Assembly: GCA_001643675.2 (NCBI GenBank)
Contig: LSRY02000010.1
Span: 439,001-503,000, forward strand
Direction of reading: 5' to 3'
DNA length: 64,000 nucleotides
Source of the DNA: Monocercomonoides exilis
Lineage: Eukaryota; Preaxostyla; Oxymonadida; Polymastigidae
The translations under genes were made by a program, and so were the position numbers. Of the stretch, positions 25,001-35,370 are shown one piece after another (positions within the stretch are counted from its first letter, which is position 1; each line of letters begins with the position of its first letter). A model generated the notes under the pieces. It worked only from the letters and a program-made list of their open reading frames with translations. It was not told the origin of the DNA and ran no database searches.

Positions 25001-25241
25001 TCCAAGTTTGATGAAAGTGAACGGATCAACTTATTTAGGAGTTGTTCAATCGTGTTTGTCTCCAAATCCGTTTGATAGGTGCACATTGATTGGGCTTAAG
25101 AGGGAGTTTATCCAGCGTTTTCCAGCAGGCGCTGTCATGCCAACAGTGTCAGATGCTCTTGACTTTGAAGAAGATGCAAACGTTGATGGAAATGGAAGCA
25201 GTTGCACTTATTGTTCATCGCTATCGACGAAACTCCATTGA
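16074..25241 (+). CDS. Giant modular beta-helix surface protein with transmembrane segment and C-terminal pseudokinase
   Basis: A single 3055-residue frame without introns. It begins with a signal peptide (hydrophobic residues 5-20, VFIVLSFVASASIL). The ectodomain (to ~2605) is rich in Gly, Ser and Cys with many GGGI/GGGM/GGAL turns and FxxC pieces, typical of right-handed parallel beta-helix (Pmp-like) folds. Five modules are each marked by a CG-x(4-6)-PC or RC-x-(T/S) motif at about residues 640, 995, 1350, 1710 and 2115. One membrane helix lies at ~2608-2632, followed by KKQKRR. The cytoplasmic part has a charged juxtamembrane segment, Ser/Thr and acidic linkers, then a kinase-like fold (~2784-3020). 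That fold shows an APE motif (WKAPELL), FSIGMMLWECL, and CLSPNPFDRCT, but no visible VAIK Lys, HRD or DFG. It is therefore likely a pseudokinase receptor. Ligand and function are unknown. The last third is nearly identical to the copy at 60537-64000. Confidence 0.88.
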   Translation: MRNRVFIVLSFVASASILQCQCMSLGSTIEDAFSKDGEKESEMIPACEHSSDYGEFEMKTFDTKNEEMHCSLKNGDSEGADERKRVLMKNKENKAKVKSNDPFDEKREDCSNTDILKVGRKGNGFGRSEMKGSVILKNSSVHLRGLGMGCGDGKGIACAWSESEIAMDGCGVIVESGISPLDLKGSCATLVNISLKTSKTQFPQIPPLFASNPTEDRLQCFGRVSICSSRFSSMTLSSAPFLSSPSIESASLSNMVFSNISISPSSRGSVSTSCWECSTLMDGCLFLSVCDVYDGGIIQSINSPLSSLVVSNTSFVGCCRTRNVEFIGSEDNKKSPGRQNLTDNGANTFTWCEWNGSRTTGTTYSYTDSASNGGAIFMCSRPMGMLSVKLCSFNVCLAHYTGGGITCNSIDSIEIVNSKFNGCVSETFIGGGIYACPISACVRISECEFLNCKANGNGGGLNLESFGVSKSECIKEEQGEGESACIFECSFTSCSITNTLGGGMFCKGVPATQFKMRSIQFISCLAVSRGGALCFAPWREVMLEDHVYCLFLFFHNCTCTDSTPCGRDIYFEDRYNLMPSSGNPLFESYTTNRDDERVCFAFDYTTGNWSYQHTQKKWWLNEGIKNIYVGFGGDDSSDMCGMSASAPCKTVGHAAEKSMAQLNSSITVLSGKHVSEGATISVGEKKISIVGKGKAVSVIGTSALSSPSPTLFSVTSGQLEMGHVGIDHNSIRSSSPNVFVVSVGSGTLSLEDVVISSSVNGESGISASVFVLALSQLRMSDVEIKNMKMNQPLFAEPSSAGSSSGESILGNLTVRNVNRTTGDGVVLAKRVKAGETFVVWNATMEGCECVNGNGGGIKVELEAPPSKVRIGDSTSHSGGATAFNRCSCRGYGGGVMLFLADDSFDFTISSVSFVGCSASNGGKDVFVNGSRLVSGTIIATKLNFSRNVSIYDELMGYDRNEIGMGIFPLNVFFDTFSGAAHVGKAVNGYGGYDSWFCGFGYFPCKTIAFASQNRFSSSKKNIVLDSGFELGEVVSMAGSYEWEVYCGINKTNVNARVPSGMTSSYLINIQRASSIKNIAFQIPFSLSSATSLIGLTSSSLTLTDCSVAHSSESTSSVAFGYSIVNVQGGSLKMERFVIGGALVFGAHSAIEFCEGMTSVICSGCNISGVKRNEGDGGWMKGTVGSSGTLTVDGCNVNGCSCVGGKGGGIYVVLKGNGKVVVNGTSVIDGNKAENNGGNGGRGGGMFVLMESGGCGLTIGQNVEFSKDHGNVAEYGKDVFVSCGSGVFLESKVNTSSFAFFDASTIPSDVLKLSGSENGDESGVIPLFVYLCTMGTKVIVDGSGRNGMDHNHCGFDGFRCLTVDYCANSRMSSTVNEIEVVSSSSIAKEITGPSSFGVSISGRITSSAGERMGVNVSDGGSATQDYLVGCSNSLAMRRLSFIVKSQLNSRRKAFIHSTSTLSVTNCSVSFESGALTSGKIGYSIIDMAGGYLIVDGFVMESGVTLTVNGKSPISMTSGVKLEILKSRVSGVEVEGGSEGGGCLNVGMGVNGNAKIEECNISSTCSGESGMKGGGMMISVGKGGTLKVKGVKLSGCVVPREDVEDGGRGMGGGMFVELPNQLGTVILEGMTFEGCNAWKGKNMFVSGWDLSEIVNKDHFKWEMSDEELRSLDELCGWERKTTGEGYVIPLVVYLWDNWSGNGFVSKEAGGDFSGCGYSEAPCSSVDHLISLRYATLEEGETSISIVESGLLQKSISLQSSSLSITPIVSIEGSEKGTVLKVREMDDEDIGKSMITSNICLSFMNLSFSLPNELGKHLSFIQSYSSSSATLSIMSCSFICEDSTKETKYCLMKADGGSVMIEDCSLSQFVLAKGFLEFAPEVKVIDVVNLAISSSSISEKSLISQGEEAHVSRWNKNGERNAKTIMRMNSSTFTNITFEGNNPCIANMDSFSVGVECVMEGCVLTKCMSEMSEEGGGMKVCLKSGESDLKVRGCSFVMCECSTVNGRGGGVMIDALDPNEGCIDTKIPPLGLRLENIRFVMNEAFVGKDVFIKCHSIAEQVNETLFVLDFSQDALKSNNSICGRDAVNEIDVDLIPLITFFHSTQVFVSVNGSDSRQCGAQNTPCLSISCGIQHIEKSLLNVMWIDGECLIGGECEIGDLNVKSLKRAQATIHFNARIEETGSEGSAIVFLNECAVERCEFVFGESFEGVQESILKEKDGELEISECRFSSATMDLVMKNTIVSVESGELKISETIFDGICTTAPLLSLTKEGKIVVFETNISEIVSEGEVIRIGMKAEVETKEVNFENISVENEGSEMRMDRAEKDVSVLNCSFAKCRSTKEKGRMMEICECLNVRIGSCVFDGSANERNEYHLNEEEEMCRWEGSLVDVVNSSVMMKDSTISNSPEGGISMSGGAITVYDGRFENNNPSIEGYPSLRRNFICSDSGILNVMSLKGGDGVLPNSSLWMLNEGCSFEGIVSERDSSFFIPVLESVEAKGETDRMKLAFKGMLLVPCNLSFSVVKSLGEEKEIEKHQFDSNGFLSEREVEGSVAKDLISSCGYEIEVSVHVLFGRSESPSSTNSIILKNKSEIEQKGDERIAEGGKEGKSLWMWIVIVIFVVLFLIVLVVSIVLAVRWKKQKRRTEELEIIVEDNIRKDPKLIEMVTMEMSPEEQWRRAEREAEKKNEERIKKRMNGKEMVHSESEEYLLSESGSTEYILGKDSDKIPDWALEKEEEEETRKRTPSPSISSTSTTDTSDTDTTFVRTESLCPTTSSMSNLVDAIACSSPHEKLIVDLRDSLFMLLHGRNEKKEIAIGTLQEREVTAAQILFWVANGALHSFDEMENKLQSLANLSPHIVLFSEHMVICVAMHSECSSSDSDSSSISSSTIVTSSSDGSRRSKRYAHSPPPSSAFEDDEDNRNECLRWKAPELLINMKMGATKASVSFSIGMMLWECLTLEIPFSDYEAEMAGRKISEGQLPSLMKVNGSTYLGVVQSCLSPNPFDRCTLIGLKREFIQRFPAGAVMPTVSDALDFEEDANVDGNGSSCTYCSSLSTKLH

Positions 25242-25679
25242 TGATTGGCAAGATCAAAAGCGATTTGGAAATTTTGAAAAAATGAACAACAGCAAAATAT
25301 TATGTTGCGATGAAATGTGTGAATAATAGCTATTGATTATTTTGTTGAAGTTTATACATGTATATTTGATAATATCCATTTGAAAGTTGAACTTTCGTTG
25401 GCTGTCACAGTTTTTTTTTCATTAGACTTCTTGCATTCGCGATTTCTTTTATGATATCGTTTTAGCACCATATTTTCACTTTGAATTTTTGGTTTATCTT
25501 TCGTTTTTTTAAAACATAATTTTTGAATTATTTTTGTAATGTATGTATTTATCACCTTTATTGAGTATTAATCTCATTTTTGACCAGATTTCTAATTCGC
25601 TAATTATTATATCCAACTGACTTGTTATTGTTTGAGTGTGTAATAGAATGTAAATATTTATCTTCTTTGTGCTTTATGA
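23975..25679 (+). repeat. Long inverted duplication, arm 1 (cytoplasmic pseudokinase plus 3' flank)
   Basis: From just after the membrane helix through the stop codon and about 440 bp of non-coding flank, the sequence is nearly identical to the reverse complement of 60086-61805. Similarity stops sharply after CTTTATGA (25679). The conserved non-coding flank shows that this is DNA duplication or gene conversion, not just protein-level constraint. Confidence 0.85.
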
Positions 25680-26201
25680 GCATTATTTTGTTTTGTTTTT
25701 TTTAATTCATGAATTTGCACAAATCACGCAAAAAGAAAACACCATTGAAAGGTCAAGAAATGAAATCTGATGAAAATTATTATTAATATATATATATATA
25801 TAGTTGACGATCACAATGACAAGCATATGTATATATTAGTAAAAGTTTATTCAAAGCATATTTCATTTCAAAAATTATGTTGGAGTATTGATAAACTTCA
25901 TGAGGAAATTCAGATTCACATTAATAAATTTAATTATCATAGATTATAATTTTCAGACAATTTTGAAAAAGAAGTTAATTTTTCCAATAATTAATTATTA
26001 AATTATATATTCGAAAAAAAAAATAAAATTTTGTTTAACAGTGACAAATATTTTTTAAACTACTATTTGTTTATTACAGTTGGTTTATTGAACCACTATA
26101 GTTTGTTGTTGTCTTTTAAAATCATTTTCAAATTTAATTTTTGACTCATTCAAAAAATTCATCGATTTGAAAGTTTTTTGAATCTTAAAAGAATATAAGA
26201 A
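25680..26201. other. AT-rich intergenic DNA
   Basis: No gene seen. Contains a short TA microsatellite near 25786-25802. Precedes the start of the gene at 26202. Confidence 0.5.
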
Positions 26202-29200
26202 ATGTCATCTCAAAAAAGTGAAGATTGCCACCAAGTGGAAGAATTTCATTCGATTCCATTCGAAGATTTCAATCTTGAATGGTTTGTATAACAATCTCAA
26301 TTGTGTAAAAATCCTTTTTATAGGAATCTCGAAATACAAAGATATCATAATGCACACATATTGAAAGGAATTCAAACATACGAAAACATCTGCTTTGATG
26401 TGTGCTTTTTGCAGTTTTATTTTATAAAAACTTTTTTTTAGGCACTATATTTCTTTGTGAGATTTTCTAGACAAATGCCAAAATTATCACTGGAATCCAT
26501 AAAATCACTTCTTTGGATATGCTTTGATGTTTGACTTTTAAAATTATTTGCGAAAAATTCATAAATGAAAATATTCTTAAACCCCTTAAAAAGGCGCTGG
26601 AATCAATGATCCAGAAAGTTATAAGCTTCGAATCCACATTTCCCAAAGATAAATGTGCATTGATCAGCAAAGCGTCGCTTGAATTCGGATCGCTTTGTGC
26701 TACAATCCAAAATGGTTTATTAGGAATTGTTATTATTGTAAATGGATTATACTGCGATGATCGATGCCTTCCAATCATTCTCTCCTCTTCAATACAGAAA
26801 TCACAGCAGCACAACAAATACTATGCTGAAGCACATGCGGAGAATGAAAGAAAAGGCTGCAGATATGATGATGGCACTTTGAAACTGAATAGCACATGCT
26901 CATCAATGAGCTCATCAACACCAACACCTTCGTCCACACCTCCAACTTGCAGTATAGAACCAACGGAGCTTCTAAGATTTATACTTTCGCTTTTGCTTCA
27001 TCTTCCAATATTCTTATTTAGTTCAGAAGGCTTTTTGAAACAACCTGAAGATCAGCGAGAAGGATCGATGCTGACGGCTCAGCTTTTTGATATTATTTCC
27101 ACTGCAATCAGCACACCAGCAACTCTCCGTTTAACTGAAGTTCCACCTATTTTCTCGCCAAACGCATGCGATGAAGACACTTTTCGCGGCGCACAAGATA
27201 TTCAACTGAAGATATCAGTCTTCCATTTTGTGCTTTCTCTTTTGTCTGCTGGTATTGTTTCACTTCCTTCACAAGATAGCGAAGAATTCACAACTTTTAA
27301 TTCTTCCATTGACTTATGCACATCAACTGCAGATGGTTTCCAAGTAATTTCTATCCTTTCAACAATGACTCTTCCCTTCCGTTTCCAACCGCTTGCCAAT
27401 CCAATTCGCGGCACATCTGCAACAACTCACAAATATGAGTATACTCTCCACTCACTCTTCTGCGGATGTGTTGATGCATTCTCTATCCAGTTCCAAAGAG
27501 GAAGGCCCCAACAGACAAGCCATGATACTTCAAAACCAACCCGACCGCTTCGATCAGCTCCACCCCGCCGACGACGCCGCATCTGCGAAGAAGGCACAGT
27601 TCGTCTTCCTCTGACGTTTTTACACGGCAAGCCGACAATCGATCCGTCCTTGTTCCCGACAAAGCCCGGCGAATTGTCTGATTATGCGAACGGAGTTCCG
27701 CTTCGCCCATCGACTGTTGCAGGCACCAGACGTCCAAAGCGCAATCGCACCCCAAAGCGCAGCACGCGAAAGGCTGTTAACCGCCCTCTATCTGCTGTTC
27801 CACCAGGATCCACACAGGTGCGTGCTTGCTCGGTACAGCTAGAAAGAACATATTCGCCGCTTTTGTTTCCGACATCTCCCACGCTATCGAGCCATCTGTC
27901 GTCGTTGTCACCTCCTCCGTATTCTATTTCGCCATCGCTGTCGCCATCACGCTTACCTTCTCCGTTCCCTGCAATTTCTGTTTCTCCTTCACCGCGGCAT
28001 TCGTATTCTCAGCCAGATTCTGCGAAAGGATCTCCATCTTTGAACAGCTCTTTTTCTGCACCCACTTCGCCTTCTTTGACACCTTCACTTATAGCAACAC
28101 CTGCTCCAAAGCCTCTTCCGATGTTTGAGCAGCCTACAACAGACATGGTATCTTTCTCACTTGAAATATCCGATGGACAATTGCACGAGTGTGCAATCAC
28201 TCTTCTGATTATTCCTCAAATAAAGCAAGACGCCTCGCAATCTGCTTGTGTGTTGACTGAAAAGTCGTTCAGGAGCATGAAGGAATCTTCTTTTGCTTCA
28301 AACATATCAACTCAAACATTAGAGCAAACAACATTGTCCGATAAAAGTACTTCTTCACTGATTGAATATCGCCCCTCTCCTTCTGTTTCAATGAAGCAGG
28401 TTGAAGCTCTTCGTTCTCCGTCAGTTGCCGAGCGTGTGCTTTCTGCGGTTCCACAGGAGCTTCCATTCCAACCGTCAAAATCGTCCTTCGTTACCACAGT
28501 GAAGCCAAAGAGCGCATCACAAGAAAGAGCAAGTGGATGGAAGGCAGCGGCAAGGCTGAAAGAAGAGGCAGACAGGGTTGCTGCAAACAGGAAGGAAAAG
28601 AACGAAAAGGAAGACGCACTCAGAAGAGAAGGAATTTTCGACCAGGGGTGGCTTGTTTCAGGAGGAAAAGCAAGATTGCCTGACGAAGAAGATGAAACAA
28701 ATGGAAAAGGAAGAAAAGCAAAACGAACACGAATAAGCGATCTGACAATTGATGTAAATCCTGCTTGTCCAGTTATTCGATCATTTCTCATGAAAAACAG
28801 GGAGAAAATCGATGTGACACTGAAATTTGGGAAGGGTTTATCTAAAAGCGAAAGCAGAAAAAGTGGCATTCGTTCGTCAGACGAGAGGGACGATGCATTT
28901 GACAGAGCAATCGGAGAGAAAAGTCCACCAGCAAAGCAAGTTATGGATGAGATGAATGGAGAAGAACGAAAAAGCAATGAATACTTATCAGGCAGTGCCT
29001 GCGCAGATGAAACGAGCGAAGAAGCCAAATGGATGCTTGTTTCGCGAGTCGATCTTTTGCTGCTTGTCGAAGGAGACGATTTCCCCTCACCGGAAAATGC
29101 GGACATTTCGATTGATCCACTTTCCACCTTCACTTTGACTCTCACACCGAAACTACCAAAGGAGAAGAAGGACCGCCATCCTTCATCAGCTGTGAATGCT

Positions 29201-30532
29201 TCAGGAAGGAAAAAGAAAATTTCTTTCAGCAACTTTCAGAAGAACATTCACCAAAAATCTGCAAGCTCCATCACTTCCGCTTCGACTCAAACAGAAAAAG
29301 GCGCCAATTCTTTCCTCCGCCGCTCAACAGCGTCACCGTCGATTTATTTCAATCGGCGAATCCGCCCAAACACTTCGTCAATTCACCGCGTTAGTCGCAC
29401 TTCGATTTCTGGCTGCGGAAGCAGATCAGATTTACGCTCGAGCCTGCCTAATCCGCCAGTTGCTCCAACACACTTCAAATTCCATCGGAATAAACAAAAA
29501 ACATCAACCAATGTGGAATCAGAGCTTGTAAGTGAGGCAAATCCTTCGCGGTACAATCAAACTGAAGAAGCTCCACAGTTTTATGGATTAATTGAGTCAG
29601 TGACGAGTTTGCCATCGTTTGTTCCTACAGCAAAAAGCAATGAAATTAGGGCTCTATCAGAATTGGGGAAAAAAGACAACGCTTTTGATTTTGCTGCGAA
29701 TGAGAAACATTTGCATTTTCAGAAAGATTTCTCTCAAAATGCGAAATTGAAGCAAGCTAATCAGCATTTCCCAGCAAATGCAGCGAATCCTCAAACACCT
29801 CCATCAACACCAACCACGTCAAGACTTCCTCGAAAGTCTTCATCTCATTCAATAATATCACATCACTCACATTCACAACAACACACTTCAACAACCTTTT
29901 CTCTGCATCAGCCAGAATTTTCACGCCACAACACTCTTCTTGTTCATCCGATGCTGCGTGGGTCATTCACAACACACGCCTCATCGCCTTCTCATCCTTC
30001 TCTTCCGCCAACATTGAATCCTGCTTGGAGTGAGGAAAGCAAAGAAGCAGCTGCTTTTGTTGCTCCGCCTTTTGCAACACCAGAGACACACAATGGACAG
30101 ATGCAGAATCGAAGCTCGTTACACTGGATATATGGAACAAACCGCACAATTGGAAAGAAATCTTCTATTCAAAAAGTGAAAGATGAAAATGTTAAAGAAA
30201 AACTATCGAAACGAATTTCAACTCCAAATTTGACGCCATCGTCAACCTATTCGACACTCTCGCCCATAAGCGATGAAACAAGCAAGCTTTTAAGTTCTCG
30301 TGCCTCAAGTGCATCGAGCATTCACAAAGGAGGAGCATTTACCCTTTTTGCACTGAAGGAGCAGCAGAAGCGACTGCAGACACTCAATCGCGAGCCTGTT
30401 CCCTCTTTAACAGATGCCACAAGAGTATCGCTTCTGCCATTCAGACAGGTTGATATGTTCTCTGATGATATGCTATATCTCATCAGCGATGATGAACTAA
30501 GCGATGATGATGGAACGGAGAAGTCAAATTGA
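26202..30532 (+). CDS. Large Ser/Pro-rich protein of unknown function
   Basis: The main exon (26594-30532) is open for over 1300 codons. A 5' model that closes in phase uses exons 26202-26281 and 26324-26399, then an intron to 26593, giving 1364 residues; this start is inferred, and a downstream ATG (for example ~26609) is possible. The first ~330 residues look folded, with hydrophobic helices such as LLRFILSLLLHLPIFLF and ISVFHFVLSLLSAGIVSL, too short or amphipathic to call membrane spans. The rest is low-complexity: Arg/Pro-rich (APPRRRRR, RRPKRNRTPKR), then Ser/Pro repeats, then Lys/Glu-rich, then Ser/His. No catalytic motif or known domain is recognised. It may be a scaffold or regulatory protein. 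It converges on ORC3, with 207 bp between stops. Confidence 0.65.
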
Positions 30533-30739
30533 TATGATTTCCGTTTCTTTGATTTGTGTCTTATATGTAATTGTTAATTTTAATTGCTATTATTCTTTTT
30601 TTTTTCCTCCAAAAAATGAAATTTATACTTTTTTGTATGTACAATTTATCTGTCTTTTTTTATCACAGTTCATTCAAAATAAATACAACAACAAAAAAAT
30701 AAAAATTTCTATAATTCTTGTGAAATAAATAAATAAATA

Positions 30740-33700
30740 CTACTTCTTTTTCTTTTGAGCTTGTTCTTCAGAATTCTCTTTATGCATCTTCATCATTGCA
30801 CGTCTGCCAAACCCTTCCATTTTATGTAATTCGTTGCTTTTTGTTGTCGACTTCTTCTGCCTTGCAGCCAGATTCATCTCCTTCAGATGCTCTCCATCCA
30901 TCGTCCACATAATCTCCCAGTGCTCTCCTTTGTCTACACAAAGATTACCACCTTTTCTTCCGTGTGATGGGCCAATCAGTCCCATTGTCCACAATCTGCG
31001 CACACATCGAAGGAAAATACTGACTGAAGCTAATTTCGCATCATTTTTTGATGGCTTTTTAACTTGCTTTGCGAAATCTTCGTCGCTCAGCCAGTTACAC
31101 CAACGCCCAAGAACATATAGCTCGTAAATTAACAGTCCTTTCTCCTTCTTCATTTGCTCGCTTTCCCAATCAAATGTCTCCTCATTAATTGATTGCTTCA
31201 AGCACTCAATCTTTTGCCATTTTTCTGAATATTCGAGCTGTTCTTTGTCTTCTTTGCTCCATTTGTCTTCTTTATTCTTTCTGTCTCTGCGAGCAATATC
31301 TTTCACTCGTTCATAAAAGGTCTTTTCATCCAAACATTCTTCCAATGAAAGCAATTCTGATTCTAAAACATTCCTCAATTCGGAGTCTATTGTAGATTCA
31401 GATTGACTCTTTTGTTTCTGTTTAGTCTTTTTTGCTTTGTCTTGCTTGTTTTCTTCGTCTTTGGCTGTTTTAGATGTAGTTGACTTATTCTTCGAAACTT
31501 TTCCCTTCTGCTGACTTTCTCCTTCATCTTCTGATTCCGTTATTTTTTTAGGTTTTCTGCCCCTTCTTTTTTTCGGCTCTGCTGATGTTTCACTTTTTCC
31601 TTTCTTATTTCTCTTCACTTGATCTTCAGTATTATCTTCATCTTCATCTGCACTTTGTTTTTTCCCTCTCTTTGCTTTTGCATCCTTAGCAGCTTTTGTT
31701 GAAGAATCTGTTTTTTTCTGTTCTTTCGCTGCTGCTTCCTTTCCTGGCACTGGCTTCTCATCTAATATCTCCACGTCGCTGTCATCGTCATCGTCATCCA
31801 CATCCCAGTTGACTGTACTGACATAATCAAAAAATTGCCTCTTTCTCCTTCGTCTGTGTTCTCTGATTGGAGGCTTTGCAGGAAGCGGAACTAAAATTGA
31901 TTCAGAAACGGATTCTGTCCCAGAAGATTGCTCACTCTTTTTGTTAGATTCATCATTAGTGTTTGATTCAATAGATGGACTAACATTGTCTTTCAAGTCA
32001 ACTTCTGTGCTTTCTTCCTTTTTGGCTTTTTCTTGTTCAACTTGTGGAATTGTTTCTTTGTGCAATCTTGGCCTTCCTCTGCCTCGCTTCACTGGTTGCT
32101 CTACTGGAGGTTCTGTCACTTTCTTTTCTGTTTCCAACTTTTGACTCTCTTCTGAGCCTTTTCCGGTTTCATCTTTGAGTTTAGTGGGTTCTTCATTTTC
32201 TGCATCTTTCGTGACTTTGTGTTGTTTCTCCTTGGAGCCTTTTCCACTTTTTTCATCTGCTTTCTCTTGTAACAATGATTCCTTTTGAATATGTCCTTCT
32301 TTTTTGTGTTGGCTATTCGAAGAATAAAACAGAAGTTTCATCAAAAACTGCTTGAAAAGAGGGAAAAGATATACAACTCTGTCTTTTTTATTTCTCATCA
32401 GCGTGAAAAGAATTCCAAGTGCGAAATTGTCGAGAGAAAATAGACGATTATACAAAGTCGATGACGAAGAATAATCAGCAGGTGAAATGACAGAATCAAC
32501 AGAAGCAGAAGAGTGAATTGAATCAGAAGTGGATGAACTTAAAGATTGCAGTGCTTCTGTTGATGATGATGACGATGATGCAGACAATGATGCTTCTTGA
32601 AATGAAAGTGTGCAAGTTCTCTTGCTCCAAACCAACGGAAGAGAATCTATCTCAGAAATTGGATGCAAAAGTGACTCCGACAAAATTGATACACATTTCT
32701 GCGCAATTAACGGAGGGTCAATTGTATCTAAAAATGTTGCGTGAGGTGCCGAGCGTCGTGCAATTGAAAGCTGTGCATGTGAAATCTTATCAAGCACACT
32801 GGAAAGCTGAGGCTTATGTGAATCAGCCGAAGCGTCTGATGATGAATGCGATTCAGAAGATGACTGAAACAGCCGAGAAGTATCGTCAGGCAGAGAAGAA
32901 GGCCGAATGTCTTGTGTCTGTGAAATGAAGAGAGACATAAGCAGATGATCTCCGAGCGGAGAAGCAGGCTGTCGCGATGTTTGATTCGGGATTTTGCAGG
33001 ATGGGAGAAGAAGAAAAGACATGGCTTCGTTCATTGACTGCTCGTTTATTGTTTCCTCAGAAAGAATTGCTTTGATTCTGTTATACTCTTCAGCAAATAG
33101 GCAACTAAGACATCCACATTCATCTACCATTCTAAATTTAAAAAAATAGAAAACAAAAAAAAAAAATACATATATAAATAAATAAACTTAGGAAAAAGGG
33201 GTAACTTCAAATGGGCCATACGATTCGCTTGAACACTTGTGCTCCTCAATTATTCTCAAGCAATTGTTAATGATTGATATTATAGCAGACTGCGATAATT
33301 CACCAGACTTGTTGAGATTACACAAAACTTTCAGCAACTCTGACAAAAGCGGGAAGGCTGTGCAGAGCTCAGGAAAGTCGCTGCTTCTTCCAGCAGAAGT
33401 CGAAATGTCGGTGAGAATATCTGTCATGAACAAAAGGTTGGATTACAATCAGCATTCAAATAATGACAAACAATATATTTTTGTAAAAAATTATTTAAAT
33501 TCTCTTTCATTAATTAATATTCTTCAAACCAATGAGTGACAATTCCTTTGTTTCAAACAGAGCCTCGCGAAAGACAGGCGGTCGCATTCGCCACAATTTT
33601 CTCCGCTCGGCATATTGTTTTTGTTGTTCTCGTTCTTTTTTCTCTTCAGCCTCTCTTTTCTCTTGGTCTTTCTTCAAAACAGACAAAAGATTAGCTCCCC

Positions 33701-35370
33701 GAATATTCCCTTGAAGATGTGTTATGTCAACAAGCCCGTCTGATTTTTTGCTAAAAGACGCTTTTTCGTTCCTCTTCTTCGAACGAAGTTGCTCCGATTT
33801 TATCGCCTCGTCAATAATTTCTCCGAACTCCTGTTCTTTCTTGTTTTCGTTTTTCTCTTCTTTCACTTCGCGAGACTCCCATTTCTCTTCCAGCTGCCCC
33901 AGCTGTTTGCGAACAGTTCCGATCGCCTCGGATATAATAGCAGGATGCAGAATTTGAAGAAACTCCTTCCAAAACAAAATGTGGCCAACTATTCTGCCAA
34001 TAGCCCGTTTGCATTCGGCAAAACTGTCAATCAGAATCTTTTTAACTTCGTCAGCAGGAACTTGCTGATCAATCAAATGAGAAGTGACTCTTGTTGGATA
34101 AATATTTAATGATTGCCGTTTTTTGAAAATTAAAAATCAGTTGATTAAATAACACATATTTAAATGGAAAGGAACAAGTTAGAAATTATGTATTTTCAGA
34201 ATAAAAATTCAAGTCAATACCTTAACGGTAGCTGCTCCATAAATTGAAACAAATCCATTTCTTCCATTTTTGTTAATGCAGAATTAAATGATTCAAATGA
34301 CATGCTCCAAATTGAAGATTTACCGCTGCATCTTTCAAGATTATATAACTGTCAGAAAAAAATAATCAAATAAAAATAACATCATCGACACACCTTTAGC
34401 TGCTTGCACATCTCCACCATTGAGAAGCCGTTCCAATTAAAAGATTCGTTTAGTTCAGACCAGCATTCATCGTGCGACCCCAGACATGACATTAGAAGTT
34501 GAAAAGAATCAGAAGAATAAGCGTTTCCAGCAATCTGAGAGCACATGCCAGAAATGAATGCTTCAAGCAAATCTGAGGAAGGGCGAATTGTTAGAGAATC
34601 TGCCATAACAGAAGATGTTGGAAAAACACTTGACAAAAGCTGCTCTTTTATCTCTTCTTGCCGGCCAGATACTGTGGAATCAACAAGAAGAAAAGAAATT
34701 ATTGGATTTCCTTGTGATGTCACAGGGGAAGATCTATAAAAAATAAGTCGAATATAAAATTTAAACGATATAAAAAAGAAAGAGAACAATTCACACTGAA
34801 TTGAGCGAATAAAATCAACTAAAAATTGAAAAGGAACCAAAAGCCAATTTTCGATAAGAATAACGAGATGAATTTTATCTATACAAAATGCATATGAATT
34901 ATAAAGTAAATAATATTTGAAACGGTTAAAAATGATGCAGAAATTGGAAATAAACTTTTATTTCGTTGTAAAAAACTCTCAAGCTCAAAATTTGATTCAG
35001 ACATCGCATCTAATAAGCCGCTATTTATCATAGAAGTTGTTGGAGCTGCTGTTTGAATAGCTTTTTCAAGCATTACATCTTCAGTTGTTATTTGAAAAAA
35101 CTCATCAGGAAGAAGTCGAACAATTACGGAAGTGGTTTCATCAGAAATTGCATCTCCTTTCAAATCATCCCACATATTTGCTATTTGATAACATACTAAT
35201 GTCAAATCCTGTTGTTTAAATTGGGGGGCTTCAACAAATGAAATTGAATAATTTCCTTTGAGCCTGTAGTTGGAAAAAAACTGACAGCATTGCTCAACGA
35301 CTTTTTTTGTTACAGCCTCTGAATAATACTTTTGAATGAATTTCTCTAAAGGAAATCCATTTTGAATCAT
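30740..35370 (-). CDS. ORC3: Origin recognition complex subunit 3 with AT-hook insertion
   Basis: Seven exons (minus): 35370-34956, 34878-34797, 34733-34394, 34348-34221, 34089-33530, 33420-33222, 33131-30740; all phases close, giving 1371 residues. ORC3 works in the ORC complex that marks replication origins and loads MCM. The N-terminal AAA-like part has HLVILIENWLLVPFQFLVDF then NPIISFLLVDST, matching the ORC3 pattern of a Walker-B-like strand and sensor strand. The C-terminus carries the winged-helix signature: YELYVLGRWCNWLSDEDF, then FLRCVRRLWTMGLIGPS and WEIMW. Compared with ~700 residues in animals it is long. The extra sequence is a charged, disordered insertion that contains a canonical AT-hook core (KRGRGRPRLHK, ~residue 920) and a second variant (KKRRGRKPKK, ~residue 1093). 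Assignment to ORC3 rests on pattern memory, so it is likely but not certain. Confidence 0.72.
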
